A stretch of 11,909 nt of DNA. It comes from Acanthamoeba sp. SK_2022b. Taxonomy: Eukaryota > Discosea > Longamoebia > Acanthamoebidae. Position numbers and translations under genes: made by a program. This document shows positions 1 to 7,925 of the stretch, one piece after another. Each line of letters begins with the position of its first letter. The first letter of the stretch is position 1. Under the pieces are notes generated by a model that saw nothing but the letters and a program-made list of their open reading frames with translations, searched no databases and was not told the DNA's origin. The stretch is from the NCBI GenBank assembly GCA_027943245.1, contig JANDJZ010001127.1, forward strand, positions 1 to 11,909, in the 5' to 3' direction.

Positions 1-2494
1 ACCACCACCTTACCACCACAACACCACAACACCACAACACCACAATACCACACCACCACAACAACACCACAACATCACCACCACAACTCCACTAAAACAA
101 CACCACCAACTCCACTACAACACCACCACCACATCACCACAGCACATCACATCACCACCACACCACCACAAGACACCATATCACGACCAACCACTACAAC
201 ACCAAAACAAAACAGCAAGACACCAATACAAAACACCACTTCATCATTACCACAACACCACCACATCATAACCATAACACCACCATAATATCACACCCTC
301 ACTACAACACCATACCATAAGCACACCACATCACTACAGCATCACAATAACAACACCGCCCCACCACAACATCACCACACCATCAACATACACAACACCA
401 CCACAACATCACCACCACATTACTACATAACCACAACACCACCACATCATCATGACACAATCACACCACCAGCACCACATAACCACCACAACAGCACCAC
501 ATCATCACCACAACACCACCACATCGCCACAACCACACCACAAAATCACTACAACATCACAATAACAACACCACAACATCACCACCACAACATCACCACA
601 CCACCACAACATCACAACATCACTACAACAACACCACAACACCACAACAAGAAGACAACAACACCACCCCGCCAGCACACCAGCACCACAACGGCACACC
701 ACAACATCACCACCACAACACCACCACAACACCACAACACCACTACAACACCACACCAGCACACCACCACACCATCACCACCACAAACACCACAACAGTA
801 CACTACACCACAACATAGCATCACTGCACAACCAAAACACCACAACACCACAATATAGCCACAACACCAAACCTCCACAACACCACACCACAACACCACT
901 ACACCACAACGCCACACCATCACCACACCACCACCACATCACCACCACATCACCACCACAACACCACAACACCACAACATCACATCACCACCACAACACC
1001 ACAACATCACAACACCACCCCACACCACCACAACTCCACCACACCACCACCACACCATCACCACAACATCACAACATCACACAATCACCATCACCACACC
1101 ACCATAACCATACCACAACACCCACCTCCACAACATCACCACAACAGCACCAACCACATCACCACAACAACACCACGCTACCACAACAGCACCACAACAA
1201 CACCACACTACAACAACACCACACCACCAACACCACAACACCACACCACCAACACCACTACACCACTACACCACCACACAATCACCACAACGTCACCCCA
1301 CCACCACACCATCACCACAACATCACCCCACTACCACACCACAACAACACCACAACAACACCACAACACCACCACCCCATCACCACAACAACATCACCAC
1401 AACACCACATCACCTCCATAACACCACAACACCACCACAATACCACAACACCGCCACAACACCATCCCATAACACCACCACAACAACAACCACAACACCA
1501 CAGTACCACAACATCATAACAACACCACAACATAACAACACCACCACATCACTACCACAACAACAACCACAACGCCACCACACCACCACAACATCACAAC
1601 TACCATAACAACACCACCACAACAACACCATAACAACAACCCACCATCACCACACCACCACAACAACACAACCACATCACCACACCACTAAAACATTACT
1701 GCAACATGAGCACAACACCCCAACAACACAACACCAAAATACCCCCACATCACACCACTACCACACCAGCACCTCAACATCAACTCCACAACAACACCAC
1801 CACACCACTACTACAACACAACACAAACACCATCACAACAAAACCCCAATACCACCACACCAACACCATCACAAAAACAGCATTACCACAACCATAACAC
1901 CACAATATCACCACCACACCACCACAACATCACCATAACACCACACCGTTACTATAATACAACAATATCACCACACCATCACAACAACATCACTACACCA
2001 TCACCTCACAACCACCACAACAACACCACAACTTCACAATACCACAACCTCCCCACAACATCACACCATCATCACAACAGCACCACAGCACCATCCCAAC
2101 AGCACCACAGCACCACCATCAAAACATCACCACCACACCACCACCACAACAATCAACACTACAACAACAACACCACAACACAACATCACCACAACATCAC
2201 ACTTACACCACAACAATCACCACCACAACACCACAACACCACAACATCACCACCACAACACCACAACACCAACACAACACTAACACAAAAGCACCACAAC
2301 ACCACACCCACCACACCAACACAACAATATCACAATGCCGCCACAACATCACAACACCATCAGAACCACACCACACAAATATCACAACACCACCACAACA
2401 CCACAACACCACAACATCACAACACCACCACAACACCACAACAATAACACACCACTAACACTACAACACCACAAGATCACCACCACAACATCAT
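1..2494 (+). repeat. A/C-strand satellite-like low-complexity array
   Basis: About 2.5 kb in which the + strand is almost entirely A and C with scattered T and very rare G. The commonest unit is the 8-mer CACCACAA, mixed with CCACCACAAC, ATCACCACC and short AACA variants, so no single period holds for long. The minus strand is therefore G/T only. Reading frames here (for example Cys/Val/Trp-rich frames on the minus strand at 505-975 and 1312-1631, and a Thr/Pro/His/Gln-rich frame on + at 1706-1897) follow from this composition, because stop codons need bases that are nearly absent. I see no gene, RNA or transposon inside. The decayed mixture of units suggests an old array rather than a fresh expansion. 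Confidence 0.93.
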
Positions 2495-2714
2495 GACATG
2501 TGATGGTGTTGTAGTGGTGTTGTGGTGGTGATGGTGTGGTGTTGTGGTGTTGTTTGTGGTGGTGATGGCTGGTGTGGTGGTGTTGTGGTGGTGTTGTGGT
2601 GATAAAGGTGTGGTGTTGTGTTGGGCAGGGTATGTTGTGGCTCAAGTTGTGAGACATGTAGGGCATGATGGGCATATTGTGGGGCATGCTGTGGGTCATG
2701 TAGGGTGTGGTGGG
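2495..2714 (-). repeat. G/T-strand array, inverted relative to 1-2494
   Basis: The strand bias flips at about 2494-2500: upstream the + strand is CACCACAAC-type, downstream it is TGGTGTTG-type. The last third (about 2640-2705) differs, carrying spaced GGGCATG and related words, a small degenerate sub-repeat. No gene is supported. Confidence 0.88.
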
Positions 2715-2895
2715 CCACCACCACTGCACACTGCCACTGCCCCCTGCTGCCACACACCACCACAAACTGCTGCCAACCACCACTGCCACCATCCACCCTG
2801 CTGCCCCCCTGCTGCTGCCACCCCCCATCGCCACTGCTGCCACATCACTGCTGCCCACCACCACCACTGCCGCCACCTGTGTACACTTACAGCCA
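2715..2895 (+). repeat. C-rich CCACTGC/GCTGCC repeat island
   Basis: A 180-nt block of CACCACTGC, CTGCCACC and CCCCTGCTGC words. It is the only place in the left arrays where CTGC words are dense. It is entered through a short inverted junction (GTGGTGG, one G, CCACCAC at about 2707-2721) and left through a non-repeat spacer with AGAAATTTAACAAG (about 2900-2914). Frames crossing it in both strands are compositional. Confidence 0.8.
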
Positions 2896-2914
2896 CCATA
2901 AGAAATTTAACAAG

Positions 2915-3060
2915 AAGTGGTGTGGTGATGTTGTGGTGATGTTGCGGTGTGGTGTTACGGTGTTGTGGTGGTGATGTTGTGGTGGTGGTGTGTGGTGGTG
3001 TTGTGGTGATGGTGTTATGCTGTGGTGGTTGTGTGGTGGTTTTGTGGTGGTGTTTTGGTA
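2915..3060 (-). repeat. G/T-strand array bordering the retroelement block
   Basis: TGGTGTTG and GATGTTGTGG units on the + strand, the same sense as 2495-2714. It ends in TGGTGTTTTGGTATTGG before the first non-repeat, transposon-like sequence at about 3061. Confidence 0.85.
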
Positions 3061-3671
3061 TTGGAGTTGGATTTTGGGATCACAGTCAAACCAAAAAGCA
3101 TGGACCTTAGCATCATTGACCACACACCAGAAACAGAAAAATTGCCAAAGAACTATTTACCAATGGTCATGCCTCCTGGCGAGACCTAGCCATAGAAGGA
3201 AAAATCAACAGACTCTCTAGGAGCAGCCACAGACCAAGAGACACAATACACAGAACCAACATTGCAGAAGAAAGCAAGGAAACACAAGAACACGCAAACT
3301 GCCCTCTAGAAAAAAACAAGCAGAACGACCTAAAGAAAAAAATACAAACCATCATAGAAATCACAGCCACAAAAAAAAAACATGCAGATAAACTTCCCCC
3401 CTGGCACACTACCCATGACACAAATACAAGATTAGATACCTCTATCTCAGCTTTCTCCCAGCTCCTAGAAAACAGCCACAGAGAAGGAAAGGCTGGCAAT
3501 GTCCCCCCAGCCCTTATTGCCAGCCTCCAATCCTTCTATGGCCTCAACAAAAGCAATGCCAAAGACACAGCCATCAATATATGTGCCAAAGTTGCCAACC
3601 ACTACCAACAAATTTGGACAGAAAGATGCAAGCTCCTCTATGATCCCAAGAAATGGCAAGCTCTCAGTTAA
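3061..3671 (+). mobile_element. LINE remnant copy A, C-terminal end of the polyprotein
   Basis: One + frame is open from 3120 to the TAA at 3669-3671 (about 183 codons) but has no good ATG. It carries part of the zinc motif common after RNase H in non-LTR retrotransposon proteins: ETQEH at 3279-3293 followed by Cys-Pro at 3300; the upstream CxxC half is not visible. A Lys-rich stretch follows, then a C-terminal block from PPAL (3504) to the Trp at 3654 that aligns with the block at 4800-4948, including the word CKLLY followed by a P..W. That shared block is the best evidence that the two neighbours belong to one family. RT, endonuclease and RNase H are absent, so this is a 5'-truncated, dead copy. 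Family assignment beyond 'LINE with RNase H' is not possible from here. Confidence 0.68.
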
Positions 3672-3714
3672 CGGCCCCTCAATAACGTCACCAATTACCA
3701 CAATCAGTCACAAC

Positions 3715-3966
3715 CAAGCTTACAAATACATTGGAGTACTTCTTAGAATGGACCTAAACTGGGACAATCAACACACACCTAGAAATTTCACCCAATTCCA
3801 AAACCTGCAAAGAAGGAGGGAAAGGACTCATATTGCTAATAGACCTTCAAGAAGCAATTACCTGCTGTCAAACCACCAAAGAGATAAACTCCAACTCACT
3901 ATGCTTCATCTCCACAGCAAACCCCTGGTTCAAAACCCATCACACAGACTCCAAAGCTGCCATTGA
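3715..3966 (+). pseudogene. end of a reverse transcriptase domain (copy B)
   Basis: The frame beginning TAC AAA TAC ATT GGA GTA at 3721 reads YKYIGVLLRMDLNW, which fits the Y-K-Y-L-G-V...LNW motif near the end of LINE reverse transcriptases. The catalytic palm motif (YADD-like) is not present upstream, so the polymerase core has been lost. The frame stays open to 3966, but after about 3790 it overlaps the RNase H frame in another phase and is probably not meaningful there. Confidence 0.6.
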
Positions 3967-4289
3967 CATCCTCACCAATTACCACAAAAGGCAGAAAATA
4001 CCATTGCCGAGGCAACTGTCAAAAGACTCCACCTGCTCACCAAAGAAATTGGAAAAGCAGGTCACTCTCCTACACACATATATTAAGTCACATAGGTGAA
4101 AAGAGTAAAAAAGCCAAAGACAAAGGCCAAACCTATGAACAAGCCTTCCTAAACAAGATAGAAACGCTATAACACTTCCTCCCTGGGGACAGTGGAAACG
4201 AAGCAGCTGACAAGCTAACCAAGGCACCCACCTCACCCACCCTGAAAAAATGGGAGATACAACAACGCCAACAACGCCACCCCATTTGA
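3833..4289 (+). pseudogene. degraded RNase H domain (copy B)
   Basis: Two halves of an RNase H fold are visible. The first (frame 3833-4099) contains THHTDSKAAIDIL, with the Asp of T-D-S at 3947-3949, matching the catalytic D-S-x-A-A motif. The second (4173-4289, another frame) reads HFLPGDSGNEAADKL and fits the final motif usually written (P)GHSG-N-x-x-A-D; here the expected His is Asp, while the catalytic-position Asp of A-D is kept. Between them are stop codons and at least one frameshift. RNase H removes the RNA strand during second-strand synthesis in some LINE clades, for example I-like and Tad-like ones. The pieces are diagnostic; activity is not possible. Confidence 0.68.
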
Positions 4290-4544
4290 AGTAATAGAAG
4301 GATGTCTTAGGAAATGAGTAATGAAAAAGAAAACGGCTAACCACAACTCAAAATCCACAACAAAAACACCCAAAGGAAACCTCCTACAAACCCAATTCCA
4401 ACAACTCCACTTTTCCAAAATCAGGCACCAACTGCTCCCAACCAAAGATGCCATCAAACACCTATACTGGGAAAAACACCCACCCCCAAAACCATTCCCA
4501 AGAAGAAAGCTACACAATGGCTTGCAGCTCTAAACAACCAAGTC

Positions 4545-4597
4545 TGCCCAGCTTGTGGAGAAAGGAAACACAGAACCATGCCCTCAGTGAAGAATGC
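4545..4597 (+). pseudogene. CCHC-like zinc motif after RNase H, split by a frameshift
   Basis: CPACGE starts at 4545 (Cys codons at 4545 and 4554). In the next frame ETQNHALSEECP gives His at 4577 and Cys at 4595. Together they make the C-x2-C...H-x5-C pattern, with the typical E-T-x-x-H and C-P words, found near the C-terminus of many LINE polyproteins. The frame change falls between about 4560 and 4565. Copy A keeps only the second half, with His and Cys closer together. Confidence 0.62.
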
Positions 4598-4799
4598 CCC
4601 CTAGCTTATAACAACATACCCAAACTCAGTGCAAAAATACAAAAAATTATCAAGAAAGTACAGCCAAAAGGATTACACCAGCAAACTCCCCATGTGGTTC
4701 CCAAACATACAAAGCACAAACAACTGGGCCCTAAAATCCAACTATTCACTCAACTTGACAACTGCAACCACAGAGAAGGAAAAGCATGAAACGTCTTTC

Positions 4800-5005
4800 C
4801 CCCCAGCCCTCTTCACCTGCCTTCACACAATCTACAGCATCCACAAAAATGAAGCCACAACCCTTGCCATCCTTCTATGTGCAACAGTCACCACTACCAA
4901 AACCTCTGGAAGGAACACTGTAAACTCCTCTACAACCCCCTCAACTGGAACAAAGCCCTAGAATCAGCAAAAACCTCCCTGGCTGAAATGTACATGTACA
5001 TGTGA
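4800..5005 (+). pseudogene. LINE polyprotein C-terminus (copy B)
   Basis: The block starts PPALF at 4800, shifts frame between about 4881 and 4889, continues HHYQNLWKEHCKLLY and ends with a Met-Tyr repeat and TGA at 5003-5005. It aligns with copy A 3504-3656 (PPALI ... HYQQIWTERCKLLY). The coding end contains TGTACATGTACATGT, a short ACATGT repeat that may be a slippage product. Confidence 0.6.
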
Positions 5006-5012
5006 ATGTGGA

Positions 5013-5070
5013 TCCAAATGTCCTTGCTCACAATAAACTCCGTCGTTGATGCTACACTCAACAACTGCTG
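5013..5070 (+). repeat. 58-nt tail repeat, copy 1 (AATAAA plus stem-loop)
   Basis: Aligns without gaps to 6477-6534 with 6 differences in 58 positions by eye. It holds AATAAA at 5032-5037 and an inverted repeat GTCGTTGA (5042-5049) / TCAACAAC (5058-5065) around the loop TGCTACAC, with one mismatch. It starts 7 nt after the copy B stop codon, which makes it most simply the 3' untranslated tail of that LINE. The alternative is a terminal repeat of the minus-strand element that lies between the two copies. Confidence 0.82.
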
Positions 5071-5310
5071 TTATATTGCTCACTTGGAGTCACACAAACA
5101 GGAGTCAGTCAGAGACCAGATACTAGAATGAGGGTGGATGTGCCAACCTTGGCAACCCCCACTGCATGGAGGTAATGATCTGAGGGACCTGGCAACGCCA
5201 CCTGAGCCCCTTGGCCCAACGCCAGCACCCTGGTGGTGAGCCACAGCAGAATCAGTCACCAGTGCTGCACCTCCCACCACAGCACAATTATCAGCCCAAC
5301 AGTGCGACAC
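5071..5310. other. unassigned sequence between LINE tail and RT-like stub
   Basis: 240 nt without a gene I can support. On the minus strand it would continue the RT-like stub, but the frame there stops at 5311-5313 and no further RT motif (such as the F-x-V-x-K-K or palm motifs) can be read in any minus frame. It is probably decayed retroelement sequence. Confidence 0.5.
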
Positions 5311-5520
5311 TCAACAAGGTGCAACCAGGCGCTGAAGCTTGGCTGCCAACCACATGGACTGATTGCTGGAGAAGGGGAGCTGCTGCAAGTCCTCCACTGG
5401 CAAGTCCAGCAGGGTCAGGCAAAGACCCTTGCACACAATCTGCAGGACCAGTGGGCTTGCACCAATGTCCTGCCACGCTGACTGGCGCTGGGACAAGCAA
5501 CCCACCACCACAACTTGGCA
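5311..5520 (-). pseudogene. RT-like stub, DIRS-type start of Pol
   Basis: The minus frame reads VGCLSQRQSAWQDIGASP followed by LVLQIVCKG from about 5502 downward, ending at a stop at 5311-5313. This resembles the opening of reverse transcriptases in DIRS/Ngaro-like (tyrosine recombinase) retroelements, written roughly G-R-L...W..I...WVL.I...G-Y. The spacing of G-x-L, W, I-G and V-L-x-I-V fits; the usual Arg of G-R-L is Cys and the Gly-Tyr after it is Gly-Leu. It lies just after the Gag-like frame in the order gag then pol and in the -1 frame relative to it. No palm motif or recombinase follows. Recognition is from memory of the family, so it is moderate at best. Confidence 0.42.
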
Positions 5521-5534
5521 AGGCAGACCTGGGG

Positions 5535-6415
5535 TCACTGGTTGCTCATGGCTGGCTTCTGGCTGGAACAACAGTGGGCATAGTGGCCAGGCTTCTGGCA
5601 CACAAAGCAGGTGATGCCAGAGAGGTCCTTGCTGTGGCTGCCCAGCTGGCTGGCGGAGGGCCACTCAAAGGGGGCAGGCTTGGCAAAGGGAGGCTTCTGC
5701 TGCAACATTGCCAATGTCTGGCGCCAGCCAGACCAAAAAAACAAGAGGCCCTTGCCCTTGGTCTCAGCCTTGTGCTTGCATTGGGCCTTGTTGATGGCAC
5801 CCTTCCACCAAAGCTCAAGGAAGGAGTGCTCCACATTGTCAATGTGGGTGGCTGTGCCCCAGCCCTCATGGCTACCCACAACAATGGCAGCTGTACACCC
5901 CTCAACCCGCATCAAAGCCTTGGAGAGGGCTTCCTGCTGCTGTGCAGGTAGCAAGTCAATGTAGCTGAGCAGGCGTGCTACATCCTTGAAAGCAGCATAG
6001 TCATGCTGGTCACACTCCTTCTCAAACTCACAGTGGGGTAGATTTTCTTGGCTTGACACTCTTGAAGCAGTTCATTGTGGAGCCCAGTGAGCTGCTCTAC
6101 ACTCCCAGGCTTGACTGTGGCCCCCATGGCATCCACCTTGCGCTTGAGAAAAGTCAGCTCCTGGAGTACCTGCTGTATCACCTCTGTAGCTTGAGGCTTT
6201 GCCTGACTTCCTCCTCTCAAGAGGTATTGGGTGGAAGAGATTATGTCAACATGGGTGTGGCCTAAAAGGGCAGTAGGGCTACTACAGCTCAGGCTTGGTG
6301 CCCGCCTCTCTCTCTCTCTCTCTCTCTTTCTACAGACAGATGTGTTAGTGGAGAGACAAGAAAGAAAAAAAATAGCAAATCTCTGCCTGCCCACAGAGGC
6401 AACCCTTGTGGGCAA
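5535..6415 (-). pseudogene. Gag-like protein with CCHC zinc knuckle, split by a frameshift
   Basis: The C-terminal part (frame 5535-6059) is rich in charged residues and ends with CFVCQKPGHYAHCC, a clean C-x2-C-x4-H-x4-C zinc knuckle as in retroelement Gag nucleocapsids that bind RNA, then a stop ten residues later. The N-terminal part lies in another frame (5978-6415). About 6100-6200 in it looks helical and coiled-coil-forming (TEVIQQVLQELTFLKRK), as Gag assembly regions often do. The two frames meet near 6030-6060, so a single-base change separates them. The far upstream part of the N-terminal frame crosses a (TC)n microsatellite (giving RERERER) and is unlikely to be coding. The opposite strand carries a 246-codon frame (5211-5951), which I take as a shadow because the zinc knuckle lies on this strand. 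Confidence 0.66.
6306..6330 (+). repeat. (TC)n microsatellite
   Basis: CTCTCTCT... on the + strand, immediately followed by TTTCTACAG. A pyrimidine tract before CAG looks like a 3' splice site on +, but no coding exon follows it. Confidence 0.9.
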
Positions 6416-6426
6416 TCCTTATAAAT
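6415..6426 (-). promoter_or_regulatory. possible TATA box upstream of the Gag-like frame
   Basis: The minus strand reads CATTTATAAGGA about 250-300 nt upstream of the region where Gag-like coding becomes convincing. Position and sense would suit a retroelement promoter. A single TATA word in this composition is weak evidence. Confidence 0.25.
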
Positions 6427-6476
6427 GATGCCCATGTTGCCACCTTGCATCCAGGGGCAACAGAGATACAGATGAC

Positions 6477-6534
6477 TCCAAATGTCCTAACTTGCAATAA
6501 ACTCTGTTGTTGATGCTACACTCAACAACTGCTG
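6477..6534 (+). repeat. 58-nt tail repeat, copy 2 (AATAAA plus perfect stem-loop)
   Basis: Second copy of the 5013-5070 repeat. AATAAA is at 6496-6501. GTTGTTGA (6506-6513) pairs perfectly with TCAACAAC (6522-6529) around TGCTACAC. Its end CTGCTG merges into GGTGGTGGTGG at 6535 with no poly(A) between. No LINE coding sequence precedes it, so as a LINE it would be truncated to its last 58 nt or so. Confidence 0.82.
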
Positions 6535-7579
6535 GTGGTGGTGGTGGTCAGGTGGTGGTGGTGGTCAGGTGGTTGTGTTGGTGTTGTGGGTTGTTGTTTT
6601 GGTTGGTCTTGTGATGTTGGTGGTGTGGTAAAGTTGTGGAGGTGTTGTGGTGGGTGTTATGGTGTTGTTGTTGTTGTGTGGTGTGACGGTGCGGTGGTGA
6701 TGGTGTGGTGATGTTATGGTGGTGTTGTGGTGGTGTTGTGGTTATGATTTGGGGTGGTGATGTTGTAGTTGTATGGTGGTGGTGGAGTGTTGTGGAGTTG
6801 GTGATGATGGTGTAGAGTTGTGGAGGTGGTGATAGTGATGTTTTGGTGTGGTGTTGTGGTGTTGTGGTGATGTTGTGGTGTTGGTGTTGTGTTGTGGTGA
6901 TGTTGTGGTGTTGGTGTGGTGATGGAGTTGTGATGTTGTGGTGATGGTGTTGTGGTGATGGAGTTGTGATGTTGTGGTGTTGTGGTGTTGTTGCAGAGTT
7001 GTGGTGATGTTGTGGTGCGGGCGTGGTTGTGTGGTTTTGTTGTGGTGGTGTTGTGGTATTAATGTTGTGGTGCTGGTGTGGTGGAGTTGGGTGTTGTTGT
7101 GGTGTTGTGGTGATAGATTTCTCTTGTGAGGTGTAATGGAGGATATAGTTGTGGTGATGTTGTGGTGATGTGGTGTTATTGTGGTGCTGGTGTGATGGTG
7201 CGATGGTGTGATGGTGTAGTGATGGTGGTGTGATGGTGTGGTGATGGTGTGGTGATGGTGTTGTGATGGTGATGTAGTGGTGGTGATGTGATGGTGTGGT
7301 GATGGTGTGGTGATGGTGTGCTGGGGTGATGGTGTGGTGATGGTGTTGTGATTGTGTTGTGATGGTGTGGTGATGGTGTTGTGGTGTTGTGGTGTTGGTG
7401 TTCGAGTTTTTGTGGGGGTTGTGGTGATGTTGTGCTAATGGTGGAGTGAAGTTGCAGTGTTGTTGTGGTGGTGTTGTGGTGTTGTGGTGTTGTGGTGTTG
7501 TGGTGTTGTGGTGGTGTTGTGGTGGTGTGGTGGTGTGGTGGTGTGGTGGTGGTGTTGTGGTGTTGCTGTTGTTTTGTGA
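6535..7579 (-). repeat. G/T-strand satellite-like array (1 kb)
   Basis: The + strand is almost only G and T. It starts with two adjacent copies of TGGTGGTGGTGGTCAGG (6535-6570 region), then TGTTGTGG 8-mers (clear at 7470-7520) and GATGGTGTGGT 11-mers (clear at 7190-7380). The minus strand has a 366-codon Thr/His/Pro/Gln-rich frame (6548-7648), produced by the lack of stop words; it has no domain and I do not call it a gene. Local GGTGG runs could form two-tier G-quadruplexes on +. Confidence 0.93.
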
Positions 7580-7925
7580 TAGCACCACCAACACCATAAC
7601 ATCACCACATAACCACAACACCACAACACCACAGTAACACCAAAACACTACAATAACACCACAACATTACCACAACACCACCACAACCACAATTCACAAC
7701 ATTACCACAACATCCTCCACAACCACCACACCACCACTTCACCACAACAGCACACCAACAGCACCACATCACCACCACAACACCACACCATCACCACAAC
7801 AACACCACAACACCACACCATCACCACAACAACACCACAACACAACAAACACCACAATGCTCTTACCACATCATCACCACACCACCCATCACCACAACAT
7901 CACCATAACACCACAACATCAGACA
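7580..7925 (+). repeat. A/C-strand array, inverted relative to 6535-7579
   Basis: At about 7575-7582 (TTGTGATAGCACC) the + strand switches from G/T to A/C. The units are the same CACCACAA/ATCACCACC words as in 1-2494. It ends at about 7925, where ordinary sequence resumes. Confidence 0.9.
7773..7840 (+). repeat. perfect 30-nt tandem duplication inside the A/C array
   Basis: The 30 nt at 7781-7810 are repeated exactly at 7811-7840, and eight more matching bases lie to the left of the first copy. Neighbouring units are scrambled, so this is a more recent duplication. Confidence 0.85.

Larger units (their letters stand above)
3672..5070 (+). mobile_element. LINE remnant copy B (RT end, RNase H, zinc motif, C-terminus, 3' tail)
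   Basis: Pieces of one non-LTR retrotransposon protein lie in the right order on the + strand but in different frames. They are an RT end (YKYIGV, 3721), RNase H pieces (3833-4289), a CCHC-like motif (4545-4597), a C-terminal block (4800-4948), the TGA at 5003-5005, and a 65-nt 3' tail with AATAAA and a stem-loop. Several frameshifts and the very short distance between the RT end and RNase H (normally far longer) show decay and internal deletion. Such proteins nick and reverse-transcribe at the target (TPRT). This copy could not do so. It sits directly downstream of copy A, head to tail. Confidence 0.72.

Noticed and set aside
505..1631. Several Cys/Val/Trp-rich minus-strand frames of 66-104 codons
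   Set aside because: They are direct translations of G/T repeats (TGG, GTG, TGT codons), not genes.
1..2494. CRISPR-like or regular spacer-repeat structure
   Set aside because: Units are 3-11 nt and continuous, with no unique spacers, in a eukaryotic setting.
3927..3938. GGTTCAAAACC, a match to the tRNA B-box
   Set aside because: The bases around it do not form a T-stem, and there is no A-box, acceptor stem or anticodon arm; it lies in RNase H-derived sequence.
5211..5951. 246-codon + frame opposite the Gag-like gene
   Set aside because: No motif, and it is antisense to a clear zinc knuckle with better charge pattern on the minus strand.
6306..6336. 3' splice-site-like (TC)n TTTCTACAG on +
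   Set aside because: No exon follows and no donor is apparent; a microsatellite explains the pyrimidines.
6548..7648. 366-codon Thr/His/Pro/Gln-rich frame on the minus strand
   Set aside because: It spans the G/T array and the flip into A/C. The minus strand there has almost no stop words, so a long frame is expected. No domain, and the start is an odd hydrophobic stretch coded by the inverted array.
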